DNA from: Poa pratensis
Taxonomy: Eukaryota > Streptophyta > Magnoliopsida > Poales > Poaceae
Assembly: GCA_947311845.1 (NCBI GenBank)
Contig: CAMZMU010000063.1
Coordinates: forward strand, 117,332,228 to 117,396,227
Direction: 5' to 3'
Length of the DNA: 64,000 bases
The translations under genes and the position numbers were made by a program. The notes under the pieces are model-generated. The model saw only the letters and a program-made list of their open reading frames with translations. It had not been told where the DNA came from and did not search any database. How positions within the stretch are numbered: the first letter of the stretch is position 1; every line of letters starts with the position of its first letter. Below are positions 36,679 through 47,755 of the stretch, one piece after another.

Positions 36679-37060
36679 TTGGAGGACAATGCTGAGGTAA
36701 ACTTTGGATTCCTGCTTTGCTGCTCGTGTACTTTTTACACTGACTGTTTAGTTCAATGGAAAAGCATATTGCGCACAGATGTAGAGCCGATTGATGCAAC
36801 AGTTACATTACTTCTGTCAGCCTGTGCACATCTGGGGTCTGCTAATCAGGCAAAAAAGGTTGAGGATCATATGGAGCAATCGGACTGCAGACAGATCAGA
36901 GAGTTGCTACCAGTCTGATCGACATATACTGCAAAACTAGATGTCATTGTCTTCACTCATGTATTAACAACATGCAGTTATTCGTGTTTAATAGATGAAG
37001 GTCTCCGGTGCTTTCACTGGCAGAGGTATATTGTACCGAACCATCTATTGATCAGTGTAT
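36679..37060 (+). pseudogene. Captured fragment of a pentatricopeptide-repeat (PPR) gene
   Basis: The text ILRTDVEPIDATVTLLLSAC, then AHLGSANQAKKVEDHMEQSD is a PLS-class PPR pattern. It continues in a second frame as RVATSLIDIYCKT and in a third as VIVFTHVLTTCSYSCLIDEG, then LRCFHW, with VPNHL. Two frameshifts and loss of both ends make it a relic. PPR proteins edit or process organellar RNA; this piece covers only two or three repeats. Confidence 0.82.
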
Positions 37061-37674
37061 GTGCATGACTGAAACTGAGTGGTTAAATATGCTACGAACA
37101 TTTGATTCACATACTTTCTAGCCTTATAGATGACATTTTGTTCTTTCAATGGGAACAGTTGGCACCCTCAGAATAGGCATACTTGTAAAAATCCTGTTAA
37201 ATTTTTCTATGCTATCTGCTTCCAATGAAGTTCGTGTGGAAATTTCATTTGTTTATTAAAATATTGCACATAAGTACTTATAAATGAATAGGTGCAATAC
37301 ACTTTACCAATCAATAAGTGCACTGCGAAGACATTTTTAGCAAAGAAAATTTCACAAGTTGAAGTAACTGTAATCATCTGAAGCATTGTTCGTTCTTAAT
37401 AACTAGCATAGAGCGGAAATAAGTTGGAGAGATAATAGGTTTTATCAATGTATGAATAGAAACTATGTGTCATGTCATTTGACATGTTTTAAAATTTAGG
37501 AAAATTGTTTCATCTAAGTGTCCATAATATTTTTTTCCCGTTGCAACGCACGGGCAATTTGCTAGTATATACGTACTACTCCAAGACTTATAGAAATCTG
37601 ACGATCGGAGCTAGCGCGTACGTACGTAATTTCCTCGAATCCTCGTCAGCTACCTGCACGCAGTACCGACATGC

Positions 37675-38290
37675 ATGCTGCTGCATCGTGTTCCTGCACT
37701 CTTGTCGCCGTCCGCTCGCTGGCAAGCACAGCTGCGCCTCCGTGGCATCTGCGCCGCCGCTTCCACGGCCGTGGACAGCCTTGAGGAGCTGGAGGAGGAG
37801 GAGCCCCTGTCGGCATGGTCACCGCGCCCGCGCTTGGCCTCTGCACCGCCGCTTCCTTGGTGCACGACGGCCGCGTCCTCCAAGCGAGGAGCAGGAGTGG
37901 TGTCGTACTGGTTGCCGCACTCATCCTCCTTTGATGCCGCCGTTGCGTTCTGTGACTGAATAAGAACTCTTGTTTCTACTTGTACATGTGAAGAAGCGAA
38001 TCGATTGTAATGGAAAATGTTCCTGTGTTCAACCTGAACTGAACTACATGGTCACGCTATTGCCCATAACAAAGATGAACTGGAAGTAGAGCGCGGTGCC
38101 AGGGCGACATGGGCTCCTGCTCCTCCTCTGTGTGGCGGCCAACTTCCAAGACACGCACGGCCGTGGCGACGGCGCCGGTGGACATGGCGGGGATGGAGGC
38201 CACGGAAGCGGTGGAGGCAGAGGCCACACGAGCTGAGCTGGGCGTACCGGCGAGCGGACGACGACGGCGAGTGAAGGTGATTTTTTTTGT
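37675..38290. repeat. Diverged inverted duplication of a small coding-like sequence
   Basis: The plus-strand segment 37700-37835 and the minus-strand segment 38282-38100 align over about 140-180 bases. Shared landmarks are GTCCGCTCGC-GG, CCGCTTCC, ACGGCCGTG, GAGGAGGAG-AGCCC and TGTCG-C. Translations share a TAV--LE----EEE-EP-S-W pattern. The plus arm contains a 94-codon frame (37675-37959). They may be arms of a duplicated small gene; the family is not recognised and expression is unknown. Confidence 0.4.
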
Positions 38291-38499
38291 TCAGAGCTGG
38301 GACGGCGCCGTTTTCCTCTTCCGTTCGTCCCGACGCATTCGAGCTGCTGGCGTCCGATGCACATCGAACGAACCAGAAGCAACTATGTCCCTCTGCAGTT
38401 TTTCCTACAACGTCAGACGATCTCGTTCCGATTAGGACAGGTTATGAGTTTTTTGTCGTACGATTGAGGAAGACGACAGCTGTGTGCATCGTATTGGAC

Positions 38500-39921
38500 T
38501 AGAACTTGGGCTTTCTCCTTTGATAACTTGGGTTTTTCTTTTTAGTTAGCTTAGGCCTTTTCCTTTAGTTTGCCATGAAGGGATTAACTTGGGCCGCTGT
38601 ATATTTTACGTTACTTTTTAGGCCTTTTCCCTTAGTTTGAGCTCAACAAGAACGATTTAGCAATGCAGAGCACATTTTGCTAAAGAAAAAGTAATGCAGC
38701 GCAAATGATAAAAAGTAAACTAAAATATACAGCACTCAAGTGAATCATTTTTCCTAGCACAATTTTTTTGACTCATCTTCCTGTTCCGTTTAGTGTTGAT
38801 TTATCTAATTATTGGCATATGCGGAAGTGCAAAACCATGCTTCTTGGTACTACAATTTTTCATCTGATGTGCATTGTGTTCTGCGCCAGTCGCCGTGCTC
38901 AAGGGTAGGAGATAGGGACAACTCATTTGCGGCACGTTGTGAGGCGAGAAGCCGATCGAGTTACCGAGAGGATACAGTACTGCGCCCACGCCCTTGGCAA
39001 CGAAATGATCCTAGGTACAATCGACGCGGGTGATAATCAGTAGGATCGATATTGACACACTACCATCATTGACTTCACATGATGTAATGTTTGAAGAAAT
39101 TTCAAAGCAAATATATGATTTTTTGGGTAATATAATAGTTTAATGTAATTATTTTGTTGATTATAGGGGCATCGGGTCTTGTTTTGCCCCGGGCCCTCGA
39201 AATCTCAGGACCGGCCCTGGATGGATGGGTAGGTAGCTACCTGCATTGGACGGTGCTGAGAGCTCGATCAAATTAGCTCCAGCAGCAAATTATCTCCTGC
39301 TGACTTATTCAGCGTTCGTTTCGGCGGCACGTACTAGTGTCTGTGTCTTGCAGGCTTCCGAAACATATCTTTCTTTCTTTTATGTATCTAGTCTAGCGTG
39401 CATGTGTGACAAGTAAACAAAGAGATCTCCCGGTGACGACACATCAACTACGTATATACCCATCATATTCATATGCATGCAAATGCACTCTAGGTTGTGC
39501 AAGTGACTAACTTGTTTGATCGTCTTCTTCGGGTAATAATATGCATGTAACAACGACTCAGGAGTCAGGACTCAGAATTGCATGATAATGTGTCACGGAT
39601 TACCTCACGCGCGCGCGGTGATTTCTTCTCCTTTCCCATGAAATTTTTACATACGGTATGCATGGACAATTATATGTCAACACGCCAGTTTGAACAAGTA
39701 AAACTAGCTTGCGAGCGGCGGCTTGCTTGCATAATGCAAGCTAACAAGGTGGTTCTGGCTTGTAAGGTTGTAGAACATGTTAGGAACTTTGACCCAGCCG
39801 GCGTCAAAAGGTTCCTGCTTAGTTTAGGTAAAAGTACTTACATACAGGACCGTGCATTCGAAATTGCTTTAGCCTGCGCATGCCTGCACTGATCGATGCA
39901 CGTTACCTTGCAGGAAACTAC
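38500..39921. other. Intergenic with hAT-like terminal remnant
   Basis: AGGACCGGCCCTG at 39207-39219, preceded by GCCCCGGGCCCTCGAAATCTC, matches the terminus of grass hAT elements (inverted repeat CAGGGCCGGTCCT). The other end was not found. The rest shows no supported gene. Confidence 0.4.
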
Positions 39922-39944
39922 CACTAGTAGAAAATGGGCCTATG

Positions 39945-40125
39945 GTCCCGGTTCGGTTGGGCCTTCAGTCCCGGTTGCCCAACCGGGACTGGCCAATCGG
40001 GACCAATGCTGGTCCCGGTTGGGCCACGAACCGGGACCAATGGTTGTCCACGTGGCCTGGTCTGGCTGCTCGTGGGGGGAGACTCATTGGTCCCGGTTCT
40101 TAATACGAACCGGGACCAATGAGTG
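39945..40125. repeat. Left subterminal repeats of the CACTA
   Basis: At least four inverted pairs of TGGTCCCGGTT and AACCGGGACCAA occur within 180 bases of the terminus. By analogy with En/Spm these would be transposase-binding sites; the binding itself is inferred. Confidence 0.85.
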
Positions 40126-40159
40126 CTTTTTTTTTTTGGTATTTAGGGTTTAGGATTCG

Positions 40160-40320
40160 ATCTCGCCGGTGCCCCCTCTCGCCGGTGCCCCCTCTCCCTC
40201 TCGCCGGTGCCCCCTATCGCCGGTGCCCCCTCTCCCTCTCGCCGGTGCCCCCTCTCCTTCTCGCCGGTGCCCCTCTCGCTATCGCCGGTGCCCCCTCTCC
40301 CTCTCGCCGGTGCCTCCGTC
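40160..40320. repeat. Minisatellite CGCCGGTGCCCCCTCTCCCTCT
   Basis: Seven to eight units of 12 or 22 bases, variants of CGCCGGTGCCCCCTCTCC, follow the left subterminal region. They encode only repetitive frames and lie downstream of the stop of gene 2. Confidence 0.85.
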
Positions 40321-40478
40321 GTCTCCCCCTTCTTCGCATCGCCGACGAGCTCTCCATCGTTTCCGTACGCATATTATACGCTCTACTATATACACAGTAC
40401 ACGTTGATGCATATATAATTAATATTCGATCTCTTGCGAGAATACAACTATTTAATTACATGGAGATAGATCAAGCCA

Positions 40479-43400
40479 TCAAGGCATATTTAGTTCATCG
40501 TCCGAAGCATAATGTTCTCCCTTTTCATCGATGGCCTCCCTAAGCAGAAATCCCGCCAATTCCTCTTGAATTGCTCCTACGCGCAGTTTTGGGTCGAGCG
40601 TCTCCCGCAGGTCGCTCAAATGAGTTGTTCTCCGCTCAGTGGTCAACTCGCGAATGAACTCGCAAACGTAGAATCCACATAAATTACTCCCCGGTGGCTG
40701 CTGCGGACATGTCACCGATTTATAAGTTAGCTCATCTTTGAATGGACCTTCTACCTTCTGTTTGAAATGTGTCCAACACCTGCTTTGGCAAAGAAAATGA
40801 ACAAAGGAGTTATTAATTACTTGACATAAGGGAACGAACGAAAGAGGGCGATATAATGCGATAATGATTGAAATTACTTGTTGAGCATTTCTTTCATGTC
40901 GGACCACATGTCTTGGTCCCAACTTAATGAGTCGTGGACTTCAACTGTGGACTTGTCAGGTTGAATGCTTAGCAGAATCCAGTGGAACCTGCGGACGTTT
41001 ACATAAAGCAGACATGCATAGCTCATAATTACACTTAACATCGAGAAAGCCAAATAAAAATATGTACAAGACAAAACACTCACTTGAAGTTGTAAGGAAA
41101 TAGTATTTCCGTACAGAAATGTTGCATGGTTAAAAAGGTGGTCAGGTCATGCTCCACGTCTTTGGGGTGATTGACTAAGGTATATGAATTCACGATATAC
41201 GGGTCAACGAACCCGACCTCAAAAACTTTAGTTCTTTTGCATTCCATCATCTTCATTCTGCATAATAGCGTACAAAAGGATATATATAGTCAGGATAATA
41301 TAATACAGGCAATGAACGAGCTGAGCTAGAGACTTAATTACGAAAATAAATCACTTACAGACAATAGCAAGAGAGGATAGATTTGTCGAGGGCGCGCTTT
41401 TGGAATAACTGGAACAGTTCAGTCAGTTGAACCTGTATAACGTAACGTTTGAAGAAATGCTCCACTCTAACGTCCACCGGAAACCATCTTTCGCGTCCTT
41501 CTTTGATGTGTGCACCAGGTACCAGTTATGCAAATTTCGCATATGTGTTGATAGACGCGCGAGCTCCTCATTACTGACCATAGGCTCCCCTTGGACATAT
41601 TTCCGTGCCATCTCTAACATTGGCGCAGATTCATAGCCTAAAAGTTGACCAAGGCTCATACCCAAGGCGGTAGCCTGTTCCTTGGCCTGCGATACAGTGA
41701 CACCAAGTTCTTTAGCAGCAGCCATGGCTCTGGGGTCCAATAATTCCAGGTCCTTATCCATAGCGTCTCTGAAGTCCTTGTCGGCATCGGAACACACTAT
41801 GAGCGGGGGGACCGATTGATTTTTCTGCTGTCCGAGCTGGGCAATTTGTTTCCCGCTTTTTGCACTTCTTCCCTTGTTCTGCTCAGACTGGGCACGTGCT
41901 AGCTTAGTAAGTTCACGACCATAGTCAGATGGCAGATTCATCGATATCTGGGATGGCTGCTCAAGGAAGGACTTTCTCCACTTTTTGGTTTTTGCATCAT
42001 ATACCGGCTTCTGCTCGGGCTTTTTTGGTGCAAAAAAAGCCTTATTGTAGGCAGCCACCTCCGCGGCGTTTTCCGCTACAGTCCTGTCATAAGGTCTAAT
42101 GGGAAGATTCTTATGAGGTACTGTTGGGAGGGGCGACCTTTTACGTTTCGGTGATCGCTTACCCCTCATAGTACGAGCGGTGGGCGGAAACGGCTGACGC
42201 GGCGGCGGAGACGGCTGACGCGGCGGCGGAGACGGCTGCGCTGGAGACTGGTGAGGCGGTGAAGAGGACTGTTGCGCTGGAGACTGGTGAGGCGGTGAAG
42301 AGGACTGTTGCGCTGGAGACTGGTGAGGAGTCGATGGCCTTGGCTGCCAGTTCGGAAGCACGATGAATTCCTTTGGCCATAGAATGGTCGCTTTCTTGGC
42401 TTCTCCAAGTTCAAGCACCTCCCCATCTTCACCTGCAGGGTGTTGCAGCTTCAGCTCCTCATAATCTTTCATCACTTCATCCACCGCGACAACAGCGTAG
42501 CCATTTGGAACCGGAGAGAAATGGTAAGTTGGATTAGGTCCAATTGGTACGACATAGCCGACCGCCACCTTAAAGGTTAAGTTAAAAACTTTCACATGCA
42601 TCTCACAAGGTGTGCTCTCCATGATATCATCCACTGGGTAGCGACGAAGTGGAGCCACTGCATCATCATTACCATCCTGGAGCTCCGTGGAAGCCACGCT
42701 GCTTTTCCGATTCGATGGGACACCGGTACCATCGCATGCAGCTTCTACCATGTGCCGTTGAGATTGGCCGCTAGTACCTTGCTGGCTAAGCACGGCAATT
42801 TGTTCCTTCTGCAGCTTTAATTCTTCTTCTATATTACGCAGCCGGTCTGCACCAGCGCGTGCTTCCATTGCCTCCTTTTCCTTTCTCCTCTGATGGCTTC
42901 TATCAGGAAATTTCTTCCTGTGCTCGGGAATCGCAATTGTCTTGGGCTTGGAGCCAGGTACGCCTCGTAACCGTCCGTCGTGTTCCTTATTCCCAAGGGC
43001 GCGTGTGAGCTCGTCATCCTCTCTATCGGGAATGAACCGTCCCTCTTCAACATCCTTTACTGCATTTCTAATTTCTTGGATGGGTAGTAGGGGATTATCT
43101 TTGTGTCTTCTGTTATATATGCACTTCCCTTCTGCGTCCAACGTGCCCCCATGCCCGTAAAACCAATTTCTTGCCCGTTCGATCCACTTGAGTGGCTCTG
43201 GAGTGATCCCATTAGCCAGCAGGCCCGCCTCAAGTTTCTCCCACTTAGGCATGCTACCAGCGTAGCCACCAGGCCCCATAGTATGGTGGTACATCTTTAG
43301 AGCAGCATTTGCCGCATTTTTTGCAGACTTTTCCAGAGCTTCCTCTGATTTCTTGTACGCCACAAATTCTTCCCAGTAGTCCTTTATCTTCTCATACCCT

Positions 43401-44200
43401 TTATCGAAGTCTGGAGTCTTATTTTTCTTGACAAACAGTTTGTTCAATCTTTTCTTCCAGTTCTTGAATAGCTCGGCCATCTTCTTAAGTGCCCAGTCCT
43501 TGACTTTTTGCTCCATGATTTTCCGGGCAATCTTTTCTGCCTCATCTGGATCCTCCTCATCTGAATCCACCTCTGGCGCCGGCAGGGTGAAATTAACCAT
43601 GAGCTTTCTCCAAAGTCTTTCTTTGCCCTCATCGCTGACATATAGCTGTCCTTTCTCGTTTGGCCGATGCCATTCTCGAACGGTGATCGGGATGAAGTCC
43701 CTAACAAGAACTCCGCATTGCTTTACCATTTTATTTTTAACACCAGGGGGAGCAGTCGGTGTGCCGTCTTCAGCGACTCTTTCGATCGTGTACCTTTCTT
43801 GGTCGCCCAACTTTTTGGCTGGGCCTCGTTTTGTCCTTACAGAAGATTTGCTCGATCCGGAGGGCTAAAAGAAGAAAGAGCGTTAATATATGTATATATA
43901 CATCAGAGACTTAATTAATACAATCTTCGGCTTCATTAATATATGTATATGCACCTCGCCGGAGTTTGCAACATTTAATGTTCCACCGGAGCCTTCGGCT
44001 TCTCCCTCGTCGGCTTCTCCCTCGCTGACTTCTCCCTCACCCCGGCCGTCGGGTTCTACCTCACCGGAGCCGTCTCTTCGGTTGAGAGACTCATCTCCCT
44101 CACCGGAGTTGTTCAAAAACTCCGTGGTGACATCGACAATATCTTCCGGCCCGCGGATTATATCCTGGAGGATATTTTCCTGATCTTCGTCTCGTTCCAT
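40479..44200 (-). CDS. CACTA second gene: Transposase_24-like region plus Ulp1-like C48 protease, frameshifted
   Basis: I infer five exons: 44200-43955, 43864-41359, 41257-41084, 40988-40878 and 40779-40479, all with GT-AG borders and compatible phases. Exon 1 starts MERDEDQENILQDIIRG and is acidic. Exon 2 has the plant En/Spm region (GGYAGSMPKWEKLEAGLLAN), a coiled coil, and a Pro/Gln repeat near 42187-42330. Exons 4 and 5 carry the Ulp1-type catalytic set: His in FHWILL, Asp in VHDSL, and Gln/Cys in CPQQPPGSNLCGFYVCEF. The spliced length is 3338 bases, two too many. The frame breaks at GTGCACACATC (41505-41516 on the plus strand), where removal of one AC would restore reading into ERWFPVDVRVEHFFK. 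Ulp1 enzymes process or remove SUMO; a role in transposition is unproven. Sequencing error is an alternative to a real mutation. Confidence 0.85.
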
Positions 44201-44321
44201 AGTTTCTGCAAATTAAGAACAATGCACAAAACTTTAGTTGGGTAACTTGTTCCATATGTCAAGATACATCTACAATATCATCTCATTTGCAAGAACAAAT
44301 TAGAAACTTCATATGCTGCCG

Positions 44322-44592
44322 TATCGTAAACCCGTAAACTCGTAAACTCGTATCGTAAACCCGTAAACTCGTTAACTCGTATCGTAAACCCGTAAACTCG
44401 TATCGTAAACCCGTAAACTCGTAAACTCGTGTCGTAAACCCGTAAACTCGTATCGTAAACCCGTAAACTCGTACCGTAAACCCGTAAACTCGTAAACTCG
44501 TATCGTAAACCCGTAAACTCGTATCGTAAACCCGTAAACTCGTTAACTCGTATCATAAACCCGTAAACTCGTTAACTCGTATCGTAAACTCG
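44322..44592. repeat. Minisatellite of GTAAACTCGT / ATCGTAAACC units
   Basis: About 27 units of 10 bases alternate between CCGTAAACTCGT and ATCGTAAAC forms in 20- and 30-base higher-order groups. It lies 120 bases upstream of the gene 2 start codon, where it could affect the promoter. The reverse strand reads GTTTACGG, which resembles but is not the plant telomere repeat (TTTAGGG). Confidence 0.93.
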
Positions 44593-44639
44593 TAAGGTCG
44601 GAACGAAATTGTTTCCCTAACACAAAAAATCCTAAGTGT

Positions 44640-45240
44640 TTGAATTTCTAAACCTAAACAAAAAATCCTTTAATTCATACATTCATATATTCATACAATT
44701 AAAAAATAGCAATTTCTTCTAAACCCTCACCGAGAGGGGGCGGCGCGAGTGGGGGCGTGGAGGCCGGCCGGCTTCGGGCTCTTCACGTACTGCCGCACTG
44801 CAATGTCACTGCAAATTTTTAAACAAAATTGCTAAGTTTCAAAATTGCCAAGTTTCAAAATTTCATTGCAACTAAAAACAAAATTGCTAAGTTTCAAATT
44901 TGCTAAAACTAACTAAAACAGTAGCTAAATTCTTATACACAATTTTATCAAATTCTATCTAAAATTCTATCTAAAAATTCTATCTAAAATTAAGTCTATC
45001 TAAAATTTAAAATATTTTCTATCTAAAATTTTAAACAACTATCTAAAATTCAACTATCTAAAATTCAACAATTTTAAACAACTATCTAAAATTCAACAAT
45101 TTTAAACAACACTAACAAATTCTATCTAAAAAAATTCTATCAAATTGTAAACAACACTAACAATTTTAAACAACTATCTAAAAATTCTGTGTGTTGAGCA
45201 AATTTGCTACAAATTTGTACTCCTAAAATAATAAACCGCT
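44640..45240. repeat. AT-rich region with TATCTAAAATT repeats
   Basis: Between 44930 and 45190 the motif TCTATCTAAAATT and TTTAAACAACTATC recurs about twelve times at irregular spacing. No gene is present. Confidence 0.75.
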
Positions 45241-45277
45241 GATGTCATGCTGACGTCAGCAATGGTGCTACGGCTCG

Positions 45278-45610
45278 GTGTTGAGCACGAGAGGGAGGGC
45301 GTGGGCGCCGCGGCGATCACCTAGAGCAGGAGCAGGCCAATGCCAGTGGAGAGGGAAGGGGCGGGCGCGGCGGAGGCCAGGAGCAGGCCGCCGGCGACGG
45401 GAGAGGCGCGACGGCGCGGGGGGCGCGGCGGAGGGCAGGGGGGCGCGATGGGAGGGCCGCCGGAGCAGGGGCGCGCGACGGCGGGGGCCGCGGCGGAGCA
45501 GGGCCGCCGGAAAAACGAGCAGGGCTTCGCCGGAAAAACGAGCAGGGCTTCGCCGGCGTGCACGGGCTCCTCCTTCCTCTGGTCCTTAGGCGTTTCTGCG
45601 AACTGAATCG
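45278..45610. other. GC-rich block between CACTA genes
   Basis: The composition switches abruptly from about 20 to over 70 percent GC. Frames of 88-133 codons are open on both strands because of the composition, and none has a recognisable domain. A 31-base direct repeat (AAAAACGAGCAGGGCTTCGCCGG) occurs at about 45511 and 45532. Confidence 0.5.
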
Positions 45611-45646
45611 GGGAAGGAGAAGGGGAAGCAGTTAAGTAGCAGGGGG

Positions 45647-45800
45647 TCTTTGGTCCCGGTTGCTCGCAAGAACCGGGACCAATGCCTCTTTGGTCCCGGT
45701 TCTTTCCAGCAACCGGGACCAAAGAGTGGGCAGATCAAGCGCGGCATCCACGGACTCATTGGTCCCGGTTCTTGGTAGAAACCGGGACCAAAGAGTCCTT
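45647..45800. repeat. Internal subterminal-type inverted repeats
   Basis: Three hairpin pairs of TTGGTCCCGGTT and AACCGGGACCAA lie in the middle of the CACTA, 6 kb from either end. They match the terminal repeats rather than the 47160-47660 array and suggest that the element is a composite. Confidence 0.85.
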
Positions 45801-46515
45801 TTTCAAAATTATTTCGAACTTTTCAGTTCTGAAATTTTGTTCCCGCCTTTTTTATTCTTATTTAGGTGTTTGGATATGAATTTCAAATGGTTTTGAATCT
45901 GAAAAGACTTTCAACATGAAAAGTTTTTAAATTTGAATAAATAATCCAAAACCATTTTCTGTTTTCTAAAATAATTATTCTAACTATACAAACTATTAAC
46001 CATTTTGCCATTTTCAATTAAAAATGCATTAACTTTATTGCATATTTTGAATTGACAAAACTTTCAACATGAAAAGTGTTTGAATTTGTATAAATAATCC
46101 AAAATCAATTTTACATTATTATTGTCATTTTCAATTTAATATGGATAAATTCATATCTTTAAATCCGTAAGTCGAAACTCGACTAATAATACGTATAAAT
46201 CGATAAAAATTGATTAAGTAAGATTTATGATTAAGTAATAATAATTATTAATTCAGTTAATTCTATTTTTGGTGTTGTAAAATCCCATGGCAAGCAGAAG
46301 TAAATGCAGAACAATTTCAGAAAACCTATATTTGTAAGATGAATGTTTGGTGTTGTAAAATGCAGAAGAAAGCTGATAAAAATTATTAATTCATTTATCT
46401 TAATGCATTACATAAAAGGTTTAATACATTATTACACATGATACAATGTCTCACAAGCGCTTGAAAGAAACACACCCCTGATCCAACATCACCAACATTA
46501 TTCTACATAAACGGA

Positions 46516-47007
46516 TTAGGGGGAACGGCGGGAGGAGCCAGCCCCGTGGGCGGCCGCCCGGTTCTCGCGCGCACGTTTGCGGCGGAGGGCAAGATCCATG
46601 GAGGATGAGTCTTTCAGCGCCCAATCCAGATCGGAAGCCTCCTTCGCCTTGAGCTGGTAGGAAGTCTTGGCTCGCTGGACAGGGTAGTCGCGGACAGACT
46701 GGAAGGAGGCTTCCATGGCCTCCTGTATCTGCAACCCACAACCTTCTTCCCCGTCGTCGCTCCAGTCGAAGTCGTCGTCCTCCTCCTCCTCCGCGGGAGG
46801 AGCGGCGGCGCCTGGTGGAGGTGCAGCGGCGCCAGGTGGAGGTGCGGCGGCACCTGGTGGAGCAGGAGGCCGGTAGCTGGGCATTCCTCTCCACGCCGGG
46901 CTCGTGGGCATACGGCGGGATAGACTCCCGCGGTTGCGCCCAAGCGCGCTCTGCCGAGCACGCTCGACCTCGTCCAGAAGGCGCTGCGGCGGGCGTGGCG
47001 GATCCAT
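46516..47007 (-). CDS. Small acidic CACTA protein with two ubiquitin-interacting-like motifs
   Basis: The 163-residue frame has an ATG at 47007 and a TATA box about 65 bases upstream. Residues 47-72 are three PPGAAAP repeats. Residues 73-88 are acidic (EEEEDDDFDWSDDGEE). Residues 92-104 (LQIQEAMEASFQS) and 126-136 (DLDWALKDSSS) fit the core spacing of a ubiquitin-interacting motif (hydrophobic-x-x-Ala-x-x-x-Ser), the first directly after the acidic patch. The C-terminus is basic (RRKRARENR), a possible nuclear signal. It is not a known transposase. The UIM assignment rests on pattern only. Confidence 0.6.
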   Translation of the reverse strand: MDPPRPPQRLLDEVERARQSALGRNRGSLSRRMPTSPAWRGMPSYRPPAPPGAAAPPPGAAAPPPGAAAPPAEEEEDDDFDWSDDGEEGCGLQIQEAMEASFQSVRDYPVQRAKTSYQLKAKEASDLDWALKDSSSMDLALRRKRARENRAAAHGAGSSRRSP

Positions 47008-47068
47008 CTCGTGGAGACGATGCGTTCGTGGCTAGGAATGGTGGATTAGGGTTTACCCCGTCGGCGAC

Positions 47069-47078
47069 AATATATAAA
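47069..47078 (-). promoter_or_regulatory. TATA box of the small acidic ORF
   Basis: The minus strand reads CTTTATATATTG about 62-72 bases before the ATG at 47007, a normal plant distance allowing a short leader. CACGTG (an ACGT/G-box core) lies upstream at about 47105. Confidence 0.6.
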
Positions 47079-47167
47079 GACCTCCAGGGCAGCGCTGGGG
47101 GAGGACACGTGCCCAGGGAAGCGCTGGGGGAGGACACGTGTCGTGACCGCAAAGCCCGTCTTTAGTC

Positions 47168-47660
47168 CCGGTTGGTGTTACCAACCGGGACTAAAGAAGC
47201 ACACAGATCGTGTGTTTCTTTCAATCGCTTGTGAGCCGTTGGATCAGGGGTGTGTTTCTTTTGAGGGATTGTGAGCTGTTGGATCAGCAGTATCACGACC
47301 ACTTCGTGAGCCACATGACCCGGTTGGTGTTACCAACCGGGACTAAAGAAGCACACGGATCGTGTGTTTCTTTCAAGCGCTTGTGAGCCGTTGGATCAGG
47401 GGTGTGTTTCTTTTGAGGGATTGTGAGCTGTTGGATCAGCAGTATCACGACCACTTCGTGAGCCACATGACCCGGTTGGTGTTACCAACCGGGACTAAAG
47501 AAGCACACGGATCGTGTGTTTCTTTCAAGCGCTTGTGAGACGTTGGATCAGGGGTGTGTTTCTTTTGAGGGATTGTGAGCTGTTGGATCAGCAGTATCAC
47601 GACCACTTCGTGAGCCACATGACCCGGTTGGTGTTACCAACCGGGACTAAAGAAGCACAC
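47168..47660. repeat. Three 152-bp tandem repeats plus partial, each with a CCCGGTTGGT hairpin
   Basis: CCGGTTGGTGTTACCAACCGG starts at 47168, 47320, 47472 and 47624, exactly 152 bases apart. Each unit also contains GATCGTGTGTTTCTTTCAA and GTTGGATCAGCAGTATCACG. Only one to three substitutions separate the units. The hairpin arms end in GACTAAAG, the motif type of the small CACTA at 17489. Confidence 0.95.
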
Positions 47661-47665
47661 GTACC

Positions 47666-47675
47666 CTATATATAG
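47666..47675 (+). promoter_or_regulatory. Plus-strand TATA box next to hairpin
   Basis: CCCTATATATAGCC is a strong plant TATA match. About 30 bases downstream comes a pyrimidine/CA-rich start-like region (ACTCACTCACACAAAAC). Transcription would run into the hairpin at 47756 and then antisense to the 3' end of TNP2. Confidence 0.5.
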
Positions 47676-47755
47676 CCGCCCTCCTCAGACAAGTTACTCA
47701 CTCACACAAAACATTCCAGCGTCACTCGGAGAGGCATCTTTGGGCAACCAGCGGC

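Larger units (their letters stand above)
34895..37565 (+). mobile_element. Non-autonomous Helitron (2671 bp)
   Basis: It begins TCTCTACTATATAATA and ends CTAG, inserted between A (34894) and T (37566) with no target duplication. Eleven bases before the end, CCCGTTGCAACGCACGGG forms the terminal hairpin, a sequence typical of grass Helitrons. No Rep/helicase gene is present. Inside are gene fragments in the plus orientation: a GC-rich first-exon-like piece (34978-35580), a spliceable exon (35758-35871) and a PPR fragment (36679-37060). Confidence 0.92.

Noticed and set aside
44278..44556. 92-codon minus-strand frame (EFTGLRY repeats)
   Set aside because: It is only the translation of the 10-base minisatellite.
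44322..44592. Interstitial telomere repeat
   Set aside because: The unit contains GTTTACGGG/GTAAACTCG, not TTTAGGG, and its period is 10 rather than 7.
45321..45722. 133-codon minus-strand frame
   Set aside because: It starts without ATG in subterminal repeats and runs through a very GC-rich block; composition explains it.
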